Positions 1 to 8,303 of a stretch of 64,000 nucleotides of DNA are shown here, in pieces. The notes below the pieces were generated by a model, which was not told the DNA's origin, searched no databases, and saw only the letters and a program-made list of their open reading frames with translations. The translations under genes and the position numbers were made by a program. The stretch comes from an uncultured Lachnospiraceae bacterium (GTDB lineage Bacteria; Bacillota; Clostridia; Lachnospirales; Lachnospiraceae). The stretch is taken from contig CAMNQH010000011.1 in the NCBI GenBank assembly GCA_946549035.1, positions 1 to 64,000 of the forward strand. The letters run 5' to 3'. The first letter of the stretch is position 1, and each line of letters begins with the position of its first letter.

Positions 1-1073
1 GGTATGGGTACATAGCGGGGGTATCCTTGATACTGGGATGTCTTACCATACTCTGCCTGGGGTGTCTGAACGCGGTTGGAGAGATTGATCAAGAGCCGGA
101 ACTATGGGGATTTATCAAAACAGACGTGTACGTTACATCCCTAGAAGATACGCCGGTAAGCAGCATAATAGAAGAATTAAAGCACAGCCCTTATGTTCTT
201 TATACGTATGGGGTGAATAAGGTGACCGCCCAGTATCGGCCTGAGGATAAAACTGCCTGGCAAAACATCCCCATGGAGGTGTATGAGCTGCCATGGAATG
301 AGAAAATCAAAGACAGATCCCTCTATGGCAGACGCCCGGTTCGAGAAAACGAGGTAGGAGTCGGGCTTGCCCTGTCCCAAAAATATGGTCTAAAGGTGGG
401 AGGGCAGATAGAGATTATGATAAACGGGAAAAAGGCCCAATATGAAATCACTGGAATTTTCCAGACCCTTTCAAACTATGGAATGATTATCCGAACAGTT
501 ACAAAAAATCTGGATCAATTCGTCAAAACCGAAGGCGCTTATGGAGATTACATGTTGGTGCTTGCTCCAGGCGTAGATAAATGGGAATATGCAAAAGAAC
601 TGGCAGAAAAATACCAGGGGAGGTTTTCCTTTATTGCATCAAAATCAAACGGTGAGAGTATTACGGGCGTTCTGGCTCCGGCCATTGGAACGATTATCAC
701 GGTATTGTTTGTCGTTGCCGTTTTAATTACTATAAATCTTACGTTTTTATTGATTCGTCATGAGCGAAAGACGATTGGCTTATTAAAGGCCGTAGGGATG
801 ACCACCTGGCAGATCGTGAAAATGTATTCCTGGAGAAACGGCCTGTCTGCCCTGCTGGGAAACAGCCTGGGGCTGCTATTGGGAATCTTTGTGGTTCCCA
901 AACTGCTAACCCCGTCTGCCAGGCTGCTTGGGCTTTCTGAATTCCCCTTTGGGAATTCACTGCCGGAAACGGCGGTTGCTTTCCTCTTACTGCCCATTTG
1001 CATGGTTTTAGGTACTTGTGCAGTCGTAAAAACCATCGGCAGAGTATCCGTAAAGCAGCTGGTAAGCGAGTAG
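1..1073 (+). CDS. FtsX-like ABC transporter permease, 5' truncated by window edge
   Basis: The reading frame is open to the first base of the window, so the true start lies upstream; the TTG at 27 is not needed as a start. What remains is an extracytoplasmic domain of roughly 200 residues (MacB-periplasmic-like), followed by an FtsX-type membrane domain with three helices. The first of these contains TIITVLFVVAVLITINLTFL, and it is followed by the typical cytoplasmic loop motif RHERKTIGLLKAVGMT. That loop couples the permease to its ATPase in FtsX/MacB/LolC families. The ATPase partner should lie left of the window. The substrate (lipid, peptide or lipoprotein) cannot be predicted. Family assignment is firm; function is unknown. 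Confidence 0.85.
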   Translation, partial: YGYIAGVSLILGCLTILCLGCLNAVGEIDQEPELWGFIKTDVYVTSLEDTPVSSIIEELKHSPYVLYTYGVNKVTAQYRPEDKTAWQNIPMEVYELPWNEKIKDRSLYGRRPVRENEVGVGLALSQKYGLKVGGQIEIMINGKKAQYEITGIFQTLSNYGMIIRTVTKNLDQFVKTEGAYGDYMLVLAPGVDKWEYAKELAEKYQGRFSFIASKSNGESITGVLAPAIGTIITVLFVVAVLITINLTFLLIRHERKTIGLLKAVGMTTWQIVKMYSWRNGLSALLGNSLGLLLGIFVVPKLLTPSARLLGLSEFPFGNSLPETAVAFLLLPICMVLGTCAVVKTIGRVSVKQLVSE

Positions 1074-1149
1074 TTCCAAAAAAGTGATCCTTATCCTGGC
1101 GGTAAAAAGAAAAATACCGCCAGGCAGACGCTTTTTCGGATACAAGCCC

Positions 1150-1992
1150 TTACGACCCGCTGGATGTATAGCATTTTACCCCAAACCGCCACAAGAGATA
1201 GCAAGGCGCTAAAAACAATACGGACAAAAGAGGCAAAAACACATAAAAGACGCCGTTTCTTTTATCTAAAAGATATAGCAGAGGGTAGTATTGTACCAAA
1301 GCATAAGGAATAACAAAGGTGGTAAATTGAAGCATTCGTTTTCCATAAATACTTAAGGGATATTTTCCGTATTCCCTGGCTCCGTCGGTGGCGATATTCA
1401 TAAACTCCAGCCCTTCCAGGGTAAAAAAGCACAGGGATGCATAGAGTAAAAAAATGCCGGAAAATAAGCAGGTTCCCCCAAAGAGCATAAAAATTACCGT
1501 AATAATTTTGCCAGGCGTCCATAAAATATGACTTTGCAGGATTCCGTAAAAAAACATGGCAAGAGCCTGGAGCAAACGCCCAATCCGCGTCAGCTCAAAT
1601 TTACTTCCCAATACTTGCAATAGTTCATTTCGGGGACGCACCAGCACACGGTCAAAGGAACCGCTTCTTACCATTTCAGAAAACTGGTCGAATCCTCTGG
1701 CAAACATTTCCGCCAGGGAAAATTCCAATAACACAATAGAATAGCACAGCAAAACTTCACTGTAGGTAAACCCCTTCACGTTGGAGAAACGCTGAAATAA
1801 AAATAAAATCCCTAAAAATACATGAAAAGAAACCAAAAACTGACCCAGCGCCGTAAGGAAAAAGGAAGACTTATATTCCATGGCGCTTCGAATATTTATG
1901 GAAAGATAGTGAGTGTAAAGGCAAAAAGAATGACGGATGCTTCTTTTTTGGCACGGAAGGTTTCTTGTTTGGTTTTGTCTGTTTTGTCTCAT
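1150..1992 (-). CDS. ABC-2 type exporter permease (DUF990/COG3694-like), 280 aa
   Basis: This is a membrane protein with about six hydrophobic segments. It has the charged cytoplasmic stretch FDQFSEMVRSGSFDRVLVRP that is characteristic of the ABC2_membrane_6 (DUF990) permeases. It is the last gene of a three-gene minus-strand operon with a second permease (1996-2799) and an ATPase (2812-3600). The start at 1992 is supported by a GGAGG sequence eight bases upstream, inside the end of the preceding gene, which implies translational coupling. Such ATPase plus two-permease sets are annotated as daunorubicin-like or ABC-2 exporters, but their substrates are mostly unknown. The N-terminal 35 residues are unusually basic and polar before the first helix. 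Confidence 0.85.
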   Translation of the reverse strand: MRQNRQNQTRNLPCQKRSIRHSFCLYTHYLSINIRSAMEYKSSFFLTALGQFLVSFHVFLGILFLFQRFSNVKGFTYSEVLLCYSIVLLEFSLAEMFARGFDQFSEMVRSGSFDRVLVRPRNELLQVLGSKFELTRIGRLLQALAMFFYGILQSHILWTPGKIITVIFMLFGGTCLFSGIFLLYASLCFFTLEGLEFMNIATDGAREYGKYPLSIYGKRMLQFTTFVIPYALVQYYPLLYLLDKRNGVFYVFLPLLSVLFLAPCYLLWRFGVKCYTSSGS

Positions 1993-1995
1993 AGC

Positions 1996-2799
1996 TCAAC
2001 CTCCTTGTACCGTAAGCTTTTGCTCTCCATACTGGCAAAGCTTCCGTCCTCCTGCCAGTAGAAGCAGCAGCCAGAGGATTTGAAGCCCCAAGGCTTTTGC
2101 TAGTTCCGCTTCCGTCATGCTGCCGCTGTATACCCGCAGCGGAACGTTTTGCATGGATGCAAAGGGCAGCAATTCCATAAAAAACTGCACTTTTTTAGGA
2201 AAAAAAGGCAGAGGGATGATACCTCCAGCGAAAAAGTCGGCGGCAGAAACGAAGATCATTTGCAGCCCTCTGGGGGATATGGTAAAAAAAGCCAGAACAT
2301 GTACCAACATACAAAAAGAAACCGTGACGGCCAGGCCCAATACTAAAGTCAGCAGAAACAGCAGAAAATATCCCGGGTCTGCCGGAAGAGAAAGACCGTA
2401 AGGAGCTGGCAGGCATGCGGCGATAAAAATAATCGGAAAACTGCGAAGCAGGGCCTTTGCCAGACGATTGGCTATGCTCTTGGAAAACCACATATCGTAA
2501 ATATGAATGGGGCGGCATAATTCATAAGCGATGTTGCCGTTGATGATGGATTCCAATAATTCATTGTCCATAAGCCATGCGGCAAACAAGGCTAAAAACG
2601 CCTGCTGCAGCCAGACGTAGGTACAGGTGGCAGAAAGGCTCATGGGAAAGCTGTTGGCGTCCGTCTCATAAAAAGCGCGAAAAGCCAGTACTTCCATGGC
2701 ACCCCAGGTAAATTGGGTGACGATACCTGCCAGGGCGGCCGTCCGGTACTGAAGTCCCATGGAAAAACGGAGACGGAAAAAAGAGAAATATTTTTTCAT
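1996..2799 (-). CDS. ABC-2 type exporter permease (COG4587-like), 267 aa
   Basis: This is a six-helix ABC-2 permease with the conserved loop ELLESIINGNIAYELCRPIH near residue 85, typical of the COG4587 partner in ATPase/COG3694/COG4587 exporters. Its stop codon lies three bases from the start of the second permease, and its start lies 12 bases from the stop of the ATPase, so the three genes form a tight operon. The start follows a GGAGG sequence. It would form a heterodimeric membrane channel with the 1150-1992 product. The substrate is unknown. Confidence 0.85.
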   Translation of the reverse strand: MKKYFSFFRLRFSMGLQYRTAALAGIVTQFTWGAMEVLAFRAFYETDANSFPMSLSATCTYVWLQQAFLALFAAWLMDNELLESIINGNIAYELCRPIHIYDMWFSKSIANRLAKALLRSFPIIFIAACLPAPYGLSLPADPGYFLLFLLTLVLGLAVTVSFCMLVHVLAFFTISPRGLQMIFVSAADFFAGGIIPLPFFPKKVQFFMELLPFASMQNVPLRVYSGSMTEAELAKALGLQILWLLLLLAGGRKLCQYGEQKLTVQGG

Positions 2800-2811
2800 A
2801 TCCGTCCCTCC

Positions 2812-3600
2812 TTAAATTTCATATTCCTGATAAAGCTGCGCGATGGTTTCATCAATGGTCTGGCCGCCCCGCTTGATGTCTTCCAAAGTGCCGTCCAAGA
2901 GGATTTCTCCGCGGCCAATCAGCAGGATTCGGCTGGTTAAGGCTTCAATGTCCTGCATATCGTGGGTGGTCAAAATAACGGTGGTGCCGTGGAGCTGGTT
3001 TTGGCTGCGGATAAAATCCCGCACTGCCAGCTTGGATACGGCGTCCAGACCGATAGTAGGCTCGTCCAGAAATAAAATCTTAGGACTATGTAGTAAAGAA
3101 GCCGCAATCTCACAGCGCATACGCTGTCCCAAAGAGAGCTGCCTGGCCGGGGTACGTAAAAGCTCCTTCAAATGAAGCAGTTCTGTTAGTTCGTCAGTGT
3201 TGGAACGGTAAACCGAATCTGGAATAGAATAGATGTCCTTTAAAAGCAGAAAAGAGTCAATTACGGGCACATCCCACCAAAGCTGAGAGCGTTGTCCGAA
3301 TACAACGCCGATTTCTTTTACGTGACGGATTCTGTTTTTCCAGGGAATCAATCCGTTTACCAGACACTGCCCGCTGTCTGGGGTCAATATGCCGCTTAAG
3401 ATCTTAATGGTAGAGCTTTTTCCGGCGCCGTTGGGGCCGATATATCCCACCATTTCTCCGTCCTGGATGGTAAAGCTGACGTCACGCAGCGCTTGAATTT
3501 CTTCTTGCTCCCGGTGAAAAAGCGCCTTGCAGGCTTCTTTAAAGCCTGCGTTTCGTTTTGCAATCCTATAAGATTTGCAAACATGTTCCATCGTAATCAT
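2812..3600 (-). CDS. ABC-2 type exporter ATP-binding protein (COG4586-like), 262 aa
   Basis: This nucleotide-binding subunit has a clear Walker A (GPNGAGKSS near residue 55), an ABC signature LSLGQRMR, Walker B ILFLDEP and the H-loop LTTHD. The signature is LSLGQ rather than LSGGQ, a known variant in the COG4586 exporter ATPases. The start at 3600 is preceded by GAGG with suitable spacing; a second Met three codons later is possible but less well spaced. It heads the minus-strand operon with the two permeases downstream. No regulator gene is adjacent. Confidence 0.92.
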   Translation of the reverse strand: MITMEHVCKSYRIAKRNAGFKEACKALFHREQEEIQALRDVSFTIQDGEMVGYIGPNGAGKSSTIKILSGILTPDSGQCLVNGLIPWKNRIRHVKEIGVVFGQRSQLWWDVPVIDSFLLLKDIYSIPDSVYRSNTDELTELLHLKELLRTPARQLSLGQRMRCEIAASLLHSPKILFLDEPTIGLDAVSKLAVRDFIRSQNQLHGTTVILTTHDMQDIEALTSRILLIGRGEILLDGTLEDIKRGGQTIDETIAQLYQEYEI

Positions 3601-3773
3601 AGATAGTTCCTCATGGTAGTTATATTTTCATATCTTGCCAAGCGGTCTGGCTTTACTGGATGTTGCCAGTAAATACCGTAGGTAAAATATTCTGTTTCCT
3701 CCCTTGTTGCGAGAGGGTCTATATGATATCATAAGGACAAGAAAAAAGTCAAGATTTTCATGAGGAGATAACG
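3601..3773. promoter_or_regulatory. Divergent intergenic region with a perfect 12-bp palindrome
   Basis: This 173-bp gap separates the minus-strand exporter operon from the plus-strand GH172 gene and must hold both promoters. The palindrome TATGATATCATA (3722-3733) sits about 40 bases before the GH172 start. Its left half also resembles a -10 box, so it could be an operator overlapping a promoter. No convincing -35 element at proper spacing was found, so the promoter reading is tentative. Confidence 0.35.
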
Positions 3774-4883
3774 ATGACAAATATATTTTATCAAAATTTA
3801 TCTATGCTTCCTTATTTAAGAGACGGAAAAAGCAGGAGCATAAACTGGGAGAACCGCATCGGAGAAAAAGGAAAGGGAGGCATGGAGGCAAGCCGGCTTG
3901 GGCCTTCCAGAAAGGGTTCCCCCTGTATTCCTAACCTACGGCCGGGAGAAACTGTAACCTTGGCAAAGGCGGACGGCCCGGGCGTGATTTCGCATATCTG
4001 GATGACCGTGACGAATCAAGTAAGCCCGCGTAATCCATATGTTTTACGGGATTTGGTTTTGCGGATGTATTGGGACGGGGAGGAGTCCCCTTCTGTGGAA
4101 AGCCCTCTGGGAGATTTTTTCTGCTGTGGTTTTGGGGTCTCATACCCGGTGAATTCCATGCCGGTTGTTGTGAATCCCACCCGGGGATTTAATTCCTATT
4201 TTCCCATGCCTTTTCAGAAGAGCATGAAAATAACTTTGGAAAATCAGTGTGATGAAGAGGTAGAAGCCTTTTTTTATCAGGTGGATTACTGCCTGCTAAA
4301 GGACTTGCCTCCTAATACCGGATATTTTCATGCCCAATGGAGAAGACAGCGGATAACAGAAAAGGCGAAGGACTATGTTATTTTAGACCAGGTAAAAGGA
4401 AAAGGGCAGTATGTAGGCACTTATTTGGCCCTGACGGCCCTGGAACGATATTGGTACGGAGAAGGAGAAGTAAAGTTTTATCTGGATGGAGATGAAGAAT
4501 ATCCTACGATTTGCGGCACCGGAATGGAGGATTACTTTGGCGGCGCCTGGAGCTTTGCCTCCCAGGTTCAGGGAAAGACCGTGGAGCATACGTATTGTAC
4601 GCCGTTTTTAGGCTACCCTTATTATTCCTGCCATGATACGGAAATTCATAATGATTACCACAATGATGATACGCTTCCTCAGAGAAGCTTTTATCGGTGG
4701 CATGTGATGGATCCTGTATTGTTTGACGAGGATATCCGGGTGACGATTCAGCAGATTGGCGTGTACCACGGCGGGTTGTTTGAACGGCAGGACGATGTGG
4801 CCTCCGTAGCTTATTGGTATCAGACAGAGCCCCATATTCCCTTTGGAGCGTTGATGGAACGGCTAGAACGGTGGCCAAGATAA
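3774..4883 (+). CDS. DUF2961 / glycoside hydrolase family 172 protein, 369 aa
   Basis: This protein matches the DUF2961 family, now GH172, whose studied members hydrolyse or rearrange alpha-D-fructofuranosides and D-arabinofuranosides. The strongest sign is GTGMEDYFGG, where Glu252 is the probable catalytic acid of the conserved GTGxEDY motif. The N-terminal part has the family block GPGVISHIWMT. There is no signal peptide, so it should act in the cytoplasm. The length is close to that of single-domain GH172 enzymes. A GAGGAG site lies nine bases before the ATG. It appears monocistronic and has no sugar transporter of its own adjacent, so the substrate must come from elsewhere. Family is confident; the exact sugar is unknown. 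Confidence 0.88.
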   Translation: MTNIFYQNLSMLPYLRDGKSRSINWENRIGEKGKGGMEASRLGPSRKGSPCIPNLRPGETVTLAKADGPGVISHIWMTVTNQVSPRNPYVLRDLVLRMYWDGEESPSVESPLGDFFCCGFGVSYPVNSMPVVVNPTRGFNSYFPMPFQKSMKITLENQCDEEVEAFFYQVDYCLLKDLPPNTGYFHAQWRRQRITEKAKDYVILDQVKGKGQYVGTYLALTALERYWYGEGEVKFYLDGDEEYPTICGTGMEDYFGGAWSFASQVQGKTVEHTYCTPFLGYPYYSCHDTEIHNDYHNDDTLPQRSFYRWHVMDPVLFDEDIRVTIQQIGVYHGGLFERQDDVASVAYWYQTEPHIPFGALMERLERWPR

Positions 4884-4905
4884 AGGAATAGAAAAACAGC
4901 TGTAA

Positions 4906-4993
4906 GGGCTGACGCATGAAGAAGAGTGATGATGGGATAGGAAGTACAACAAGATAATCCCCATGCTCCTGCTAAAATACGTCAGCCCATTTT
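4906..4993. terminator. Long-loop inverted repeat, probable shared terminator
   Basis: The nine-base arms GGGCTGACG (4906-4914) and CGTCAGCCC (4980-4988) pair perfectly across a 65-base loop and are followed by ATTTTTT. The loop itself has a weaker inner pairing (GATGGGAT against ATCCCCAT). It lies between two convergent genes and could end transcription of the GH172 gene. The very long loop is unusual for a simple intrinsic terminator. Confidence 0.5.
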
Positions 4994-5497
4994 TTACAGA
5001 GAAGCCCGTGTAATAATCCCGCATCCTATTTTTTCGCCGGAGTCCCCGGAAGGCTGGGTGGTAAAATCGTCAGGCATTTCATGGACGATTACAGCGTGCC
5101 CAAGGACGTCTCCCCATTTAAAGCGGTCAGATAAAAAGGCGTTCCACGCGAAGCCTTCATGAGTGGCAAACAGCGGAATCAAGTCGCCGCCATGGGAAGG
5201 ATGTTCACATCCTCCGGGGTTGTAATGGAGTCCTGCGTCTTTGAAAGGGTCTTCTTTATTTCCACTGCAGGAAGTTCCTTCATGGATATGAAAGCCGAAA
5301 AAATGGTTGCTGCAGATGGGCCGGGCGACGGGAAGCCCATAAAGCTCTGCATTGATCAGGACGCCGTCCGCCACGGGATAAAAGCGGACGATACCATGGA
5401 GGTCAGGATATTTGCCGCTTCCCTGGATAGCCGCAAAAGCTGCGGGCATTTCATAGAGCAGCGTATTGAAATAGCTGAGTCCTGGATTTAGTTCCAT
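4994..5497 (-). CDS. Cu/Zn superoxide dismutase family protein, 167 aa
   Basis: The SodC fold signature is clear. Copper ligands are expected at His70, His72, His91 and His139, and zinc ligands at His91, His99, His102 and Asp105. Cys77 and Cys159 fit the conserved disulfide pair. Three features are unusual. There is no signal peptide although most bacterial SodC proteins are exported. The zinc loop between His99 and His102 is very short. The substrate-guiding arginine position before the last CG motif is Lys156. A GGGAG site precedes the ATG. The protein may remove superoxide during oxygen exposure of an anaerobe, but the arginine to lysine change makes activity uncertain. It is monocistronic and convergent with the GH172 gene. 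Confidence 0.88.
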   Translation of the reverse strand: MELNPGLSYFNTLLYEMPAAFAAIQGSGKYPDLHGIVRFYPVADGVLINAELYGLPVARPICSNHFFGFHIHEGTSCSGNKEDPFKDAGLHYNPGGCEHPSHGGDLIPLFATHEGFAWNAFLSDRFKWGDVLGHAVIVHEMPDDFTTQPSGDSGEKIGCGIITRASL

Positions 5498-5573
5498 AGA
5501 AAACTCCCAAATATGTTATCAATGAATAATATATGTAGAAACGGGAGGTTGGTGCAGAATGAAGACCAATATA

Positions 5574-5603
5574 TTGACAGAAAAAGAATGGAAGAGGTAT
5601 AAT
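5574..5603 (+). promoter_or_regulatory. SigA-type promoter for the hybrid kinase gene
   Basis: TTGACA (5574-5579) and TATAAT (5598-5603) are separated by 18 bases, both boxes being exact consensus. It lies about 120 bases before the kinase start, leaving a long leader in which I see no obvious riboswitch. Confidence 0.65.
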
Positions 5604-5721
5604 TGCTCCATGGAGAATCATTTCCAATGCACGGTTTTGTAAATCGCTAAGATAGTTCTGGCGTGATACAAAAGCGTGCATTTAGAATAATTGAGAAAGA
5701 GCAACAGATGGGAGAATGTAA

Positions 5722-8289
5722 ATGAAAAAACAGCAAAAGAACGGCGGACAGAATAAGGGAAAGGTCTTGCTTTGTTCCATTATAACGGTTTTTTGCCTGT
5801 TGGGCGCTTTTGTGTTCGTGATGTCACAAAAAATTTCCGAAGAGATGTCTTCCTCGGCGATTCAGAATTTAAGTGAAAGTCTGGATTTAATGAAAGGTAC
5901 AATCGAAGCGATTCTCAGAAAAGAAGCGGAATTTCAGAAATTAATGGCCCAGGAAATTGCTGTATTGCCGGATCCTGTGGAGTTTGTTCGTTCTTATCAA
6001 AAAAGTCAGAGCATTGTAAAAGTGTCCTTGATCATGGAAGGGGAGACGGAAGGGATTTCCAATATAGGCGAGCTGTTTTCAAAGGAAGAGCTTGATTTTT
6101 CTTCTGGGAAGACCGTAGATGGGCTGCCGGTATCGGAGGCCTATGTAAACTATATGGGAACGTGGGCTTACTCCATACAATGTCCGGTAACAAAGGACGG
6201 CCGGCAGATAGCGTCATTGTATGTGGAATATATATACGATTCATTTGAAAAATCACTTCCAGACGGATTCTATAACGGGCAAGCAAGGCTGTATGTGATG
6301 GATGCAAATAGCGAGCGGATGATATTAAAGCCCAAGGGCATGGGGGAGCGGGATGCAGGACATTTGAATCTGAAAGATTTTTATCGTGCAAACAAGATTT
6401 CGGAAGAGACATTGATAGAAGAAGTTTCCGCATGTGTGAAAAACGGAGAAAATATTTTATTTTATCATAATATCCGGGGAAAACGGGCCTTGAATTATAT
6501 GTGGGCCGTAAACGACGGTTCTCTGTTTCTCATTGGATATGTGCCTGTGGAAGCCATTCAGCAGGAGGGAAAATCTGTAAATCAAAATATGTTTACCGTT
6601 GTTTTTGTCATGCTTGCGGCGTTTTTCTTGTGCTGTCTGCTGTACTATTTTAGTCAGAGACAGCAAAATAAAGTTCGAAAGGAACGGGAAGAAGAACGGG
6701 AGATATATAACAAACAGTTGGCTCAAGCGCTGCAGGCGGCCCAGATCGCCAGTAAATCCAAGACGATGTTCCTTTCTAATATGTCTCATGATATCCGTAC
6801 GCCTATGAATGCGGTGCTTGGATTTACCTCACTCTTGGCTTTGAATGCAGAGAATTCTGCAAAAGTCAAAGAATATACCAAAAAAATCATGGCTTCCGGC
6901 CAGCATTTATTAAGCTTAATCAATGATGTTTTAGATGTTTCTAAAATTGAGAGTGGGAAAGTGGTTCTGAATTTTGAAGAATTTACATTGAATGACTTGG
7001 TATCTTCTGTGGATGCGATTATCAGGCCTATGGCAAGCGTCAAACATCAGAATTTTCACGTCCGGGTTACAGGGATTCACCATGAGTATTTGATGGGGGA
7101 TGAAACCAGGATGAATCAGATTATTATCAATCTTCTTTCTAATGCAGTGAAATATACCCAGGAAGGGGGAAATATCTGGTTCCGAATCATTGGGCTAAAA
7201 CAGCGTTCCAGCCAGTATGAGCATATCCGGATAGAAGTGGAGGACGACGGATATGGAATGACGCCGGAATATTTGGAGACAATTTTTGACGCGTTTACAA
7301 GAGCGGAAAACAGTACCACCAACAAGGTGCAGGGAACCGGGCTTGGTATGGCCATTACCAAAAGCATTGTAGAATTAATGGGAGGAACGATTCAGGTATT
7401 TAGTGAAGTTGAGAAAGGAAGCTTGTTTCGGGTAGAACTGGAATTCAGGATACCAGAAGAACGCATGGACGAAACGTTCTGGGAAAATAGTGGAATTTCT
7501 AAGATGCTTGTGTTGGACAGTGACCTGGAGAGCGGCAGAAGCATCCGGAATTTGATGAAAGATTCAGGCATTTTTGTGGAACTGGCGGCCAGCCTAAAGG
7601 AAGCCTTGGAACAGATGAAAATGAATGAAGAAGGCCAGGAAAAATATCAACTGGTTTTATTTGGATGGGATCCGGAGGATGAAAAAAATCTTCAGACAGC
7701 AAAGAAGCTTAGGGAGTTTGTTTCACCGGAAGTACCCATATTGCTTTTAGCATCATATGATGAAAAGGGGATAGAAGCGGCCATAGAAATGGAGAACATG
7801 GGGATTTTGGCCAAACCGTTCTTCGAATCTGCTTTGAAAGAAAAAATTTCTGAGCTTAAGGCTTGGCAAAAAGCAGAAAAGCAGCAGGAGCCCGGAAAGG
7901 AAGACCGTCTGGAGGGCCTGCATTTCCTTGCGGCGGAAGATAATGAAATTAATGCTGAAATCCTGGAGGAGATTTTAAAACTGGAAGGAGCCAGTTGTGA
8001 AATTGTAGAAAACGGCCAACTGGCGGTGGAACGGTTTGCAAGAGCAAATGAGGGAGAATTTGACGCCATTTTAATGGACGTTCAAATGCCGGTACTAAAT
8101 GGTTATGACGCCACCAGAGCGATTCGCGCCCTGGAACGGGAAGATGCAAAAAAGATACCCATTATAGCCATGACTGCAAATGCGTTTGCAGAAGATGAAA
8201 AAGAAGCGCTGGAGGCAGGAATGAATCTTCATCTGGCGAAGCCGGTTGACATTGCAACATTAAAAAAAGTGATTCAAGAATTTGTCTAA
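5722..8289 (+). CDS. Hybrid sensor histidine kinase/response regulator, 855 aa
   Basis: The order of parts is: TM helix (about 15-36), extracytoplasmic sensor domain (about 37-285), second TM helix (about 290-311), short coiled coil, HisKA dimerisation domain with phospho-acceptor His356 in MSHDIRTP, HATPase domain (N box NLLSNAVKY, G box GTGLGMAI), a degenerate receiver-like domain (about 590-710) and a C-terminal true receiver with Asp786 in ILMDVQMP. There is no HAMP domain and no DNA-binding output domain, so the signal must pass to another protein by phosphorelay or direct contact. The downstream lipoprotein gene starts 14 bases later, pointing to a functional pair. Kinase assignment is firm; the ligand is unknown. 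Confidence 0.93.
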   Translation: MKKQQKNGGQNKGKVLLCSIITVFCLLGAFVFVMSQKISEEMSSSAIQNLSESLDLMKGTIEAILRKEAEFQKLMAQEIAVLPDPVEFVRSYQKSQSIVKVSLIMEGETEGISNIGELFSKEELDFSSGKTVDGLPVSEAYVNYMGTWAYSIQCPVTKDGRQIASLYVEYIYDSFEKSLPDGFYNGQARLYVMDANSERMILKPKGMGERDAGHLNLKDFYRANKISEETLIEEVSACVKNGENILFYHNIRGKRALNYMWAVNDGSLFLIGYVPVEAIQQEGKSVNQNMFTVVFVMLAAFFLCCLLYYFSQRQQNKVRKEREEEREIYNKQLAQALQAAQIASKSKTMFLSNMSHDIRTPMNAVLGFTSLLALNAENSAKVKEYTKKIMASGQHLLSLINDVLDVSKIESGKVVLNFEEFTLNDLVSSVDAIIRPMASVKHQNFHVRVTGIHHEYLMGDETRMNQIIINLLSNAVKYTQEGGNIWFRIIGLKQRSSQYEHIRIEVEDDGYGMTPEYLETIFDAFTRAENSTTNKVQGTGLGMAITKSIVELMGGTIQVFSEVEKGSLFRVELEFRIPEERMDETFWENSGISKMLVLDSDLESGRSIRNLMKDSGIFVELAASLKEALEQMKMNEEGQEKYQLVLFGWDPEDEKNLQTAKKLREFVSPEVPILLLASYDEKGIEAAIEMENMGILAKPFFESALKEKISELKAWQKAEKQQEPGKEDRLEGLHFLAAEDNEINAEILEEILKLEGASCEIVENGQLAVERFARANEGEFDAILMDVQMPVLNGYDATRAIRALEREDAKKIPIIAMTANAFAEDEKEALEAGMNLHLAKPVDIATLKKVIQEFV

Positions 8290-8303
8290 GGAGAAGAAAC
8301 CGT

